Notes under the pieces: model-generated
Databases searched by the model: none
What the model saw: the letters and a program-made list of their open reading frames with translations, nothing else
Told to the model about the DNA's origin: nothing
Part shown: one piece after another, positions 62,851-64,000 of the stretch
How positions within the stretch are numbered: position 1 is the first letter of the stretch
Layout of the letters: each line of letters begins with the position of its first letter
Assembly: GCF_000004075.3 (NCBI RefSeq)
Contig: NC_026658.2
Coordinates: 14,000,075 to 14,064,074, forward strand
Reading direction: 5' to 3'
Source of the DNA: Cucumis sativus
Taxonomy: Eukaryota > Streptophyta > Magnoliopsida > Cucurbitales > Cucurbitaceae
Length of the DNA: 64,000 bases
Position numbers and translations under genes: made by a program

Positions 62851-63769
62851 TATCTCAAAACTAACTGATAATAGAAAGAGTGATCCACCGGTCATACTAG
62901 TTTTTCCAACCTCAGATTCTCAAAATCATTTTAAATATGTGAAGAAAGAAAAGTGACCATCTCTTATTTATTTAAAGAAAATAAACATAGGAATTAATCA
63001 ATTTATTTCGTTTTTAGTTTTTTTTTTCTTTCTACAAAGTATAAATATTTTTTTATTAATATTATTCTTTTTAAAACCCCCCATAATTAAAGGTAAAGAG
63101 TAAAAAATGTAAAATTAAAAATGTTGGGGATAGATATATAATAGAGTGGATGCATGTGGTGCGTAGGTATTGCTTTACTTTATTGTTAATCTTTTTAGGT
63201 TCTTCTTTTGGCTATGATTCCTAATCTATCATTTTTAAACCTTATATTGTTCTAAACATAATTATACAACAAATCTTCAATATTTTTTTTTTTTTTAAAA
63301 AAACAACACAACAAAATTCGCCCAACACGTGCAAAGCGTGTACCGCATTATTACACAAGTGTGTAATGTATTCATTTTTTCATAGTTTAAAAAAGGTTTA
63401 CAAAATCAACAACTACGACATAGAAACAGATATACAACGTTTACTAACAATATCTTAATTATGCCCATAAGATAGAGGAAGAACAATATTATAAATTTTA
63501 TATATGGTTTCTCTCTAAATTCTAGGGTAAAAACGTAAATAACCATAAATATACCTAGGTTATTGAATATACGATAAATGAAGAGCCGCACTTAGTTGTT
63601 CGTAGCACCACATAACTAATTCAAGAAATGACAATCTTATAGAAATACAAATATATATGTATTTCTTCTCTTAAAAAAGTTAAACATCTCGTTCTAATAA
63701 AAATAAATAACGTTCTAATTTATCTTTTCAATTTAATATTTTTGTTAGAATACTTATTAATTTGTAAAT

Positions 63770-64000
63770 TCGTTTAAGGTTAATTTTCATAAATATAACA
63801 AAACATCAAAATATTTATATAACAAAATCAAAAAGTCTATAAAATCGGTCATTTTTTTAATATTTCAGGTTTGCCATTCTTTTCCATCTTCTTTCTTTCC
63901 TTCAAATCTAAACGATTTTGGTACAATATCGTGTATCAAATATATTCATTTTCGAAATTGTACTATACAGTGTAAATATTTTGTCGGTTTGTTATGTTTT
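63770..64000 (+). repeat. Dispersed short repeat, family B, probable partial copy
   Basis: Begins AAGGTTAATTTTCATAAATA followed by AACAAAACATCAAAATATTT, like the end of the 18.3 kb element, and runs to the window edge. The assignment is tentative. Confidence 0.3.

Larger units (their letters stand above)
59882..64000. other. AT-rich terminal intergenic region
   Basis: No gene seen. It contains a (TA)n tract (60729-60762), a family-A MITE-like element (about 62515-62850) and a probable family-B repeat at the window edge (63770-64000). The left end holds the promoter and 5' UTR of the kinase gene. Confidence 0.55.

Overview
The window is nuclear DNA of a flowering plant, most likely a dicot. 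Coding islands carry GT-AG introns and are separated by long AT-rich intergenic stretches with microsatellites, small non-coding repeats and one decayed Ty1/copia retrotransposon. The style of the short repeats suggests a cucurbit (Cucumis-like), but that is a recognition-level impression and not proven by sequence comparison. All splice models below were built by hand from GT/AG sites and were required to keep phase across every junction.

Layout. 1-1508 (-): 5' part of a SANT/Myb-plus-bromodomain protein gene, cut by the window edge. 2613-4118 (-): intronless UDP-glycosyltransferase of the UGT92A type. 6528-8654 (-): IRK-interacting-protein-like gene, two exons. 8655-15031: gene-poor, with microsatellites, a G-rich tract and a CACTA-like transposon end near 11.7 kb. 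15032-15442 (+): canonical histone H3.1 with an E2F-like site and a TATA box. 15813-17758 (-): conserved plant protein of unknown function, four exons, with a PDZ-like segment. 19661-24317 (+): Ty1/copia element with several nonsense codons, frameshifts, an internal deletion and a truncated 3' LTR. 24778-27174 (-): plant coiled-coil protein of unknown function, six exons. 27175-33295: about 6 kb without a recognisable gene. 33296-34393 (+): secreted LRR protein like DRT100. 36242-44241 (-): twelve-exon GH127-type beta-L-arabinofuranosidase gene with a MITE-like element and a solo-LTR-like insertion in its introns. 47514-51476 (-): splicing factor CWC22, seven coding exons, with an inferred 2.2 kb 5'-UTR intron holding an RPL18 pseudogene. 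58601-59881 (-): AGC-VIII kinase of the UNICORN/OXI1 clade. 59882-64000: no gene seen.

The genes are unrelated housekeeping, cell-wall, signalling and chromatin functions, as is usual for a plant chromosome arm. There is no operon-like cluster and I found no convincing new biological system. The most informative points are the retrotransposon whose flanking direct repeat is longer than a normal target duplication, the ribosomal-protein pseudogene inside a splicing-factor leader intron, three or four families of small dispersed repeats, and two conserved plant proteins without a known role whose full gene structures are resolved here.
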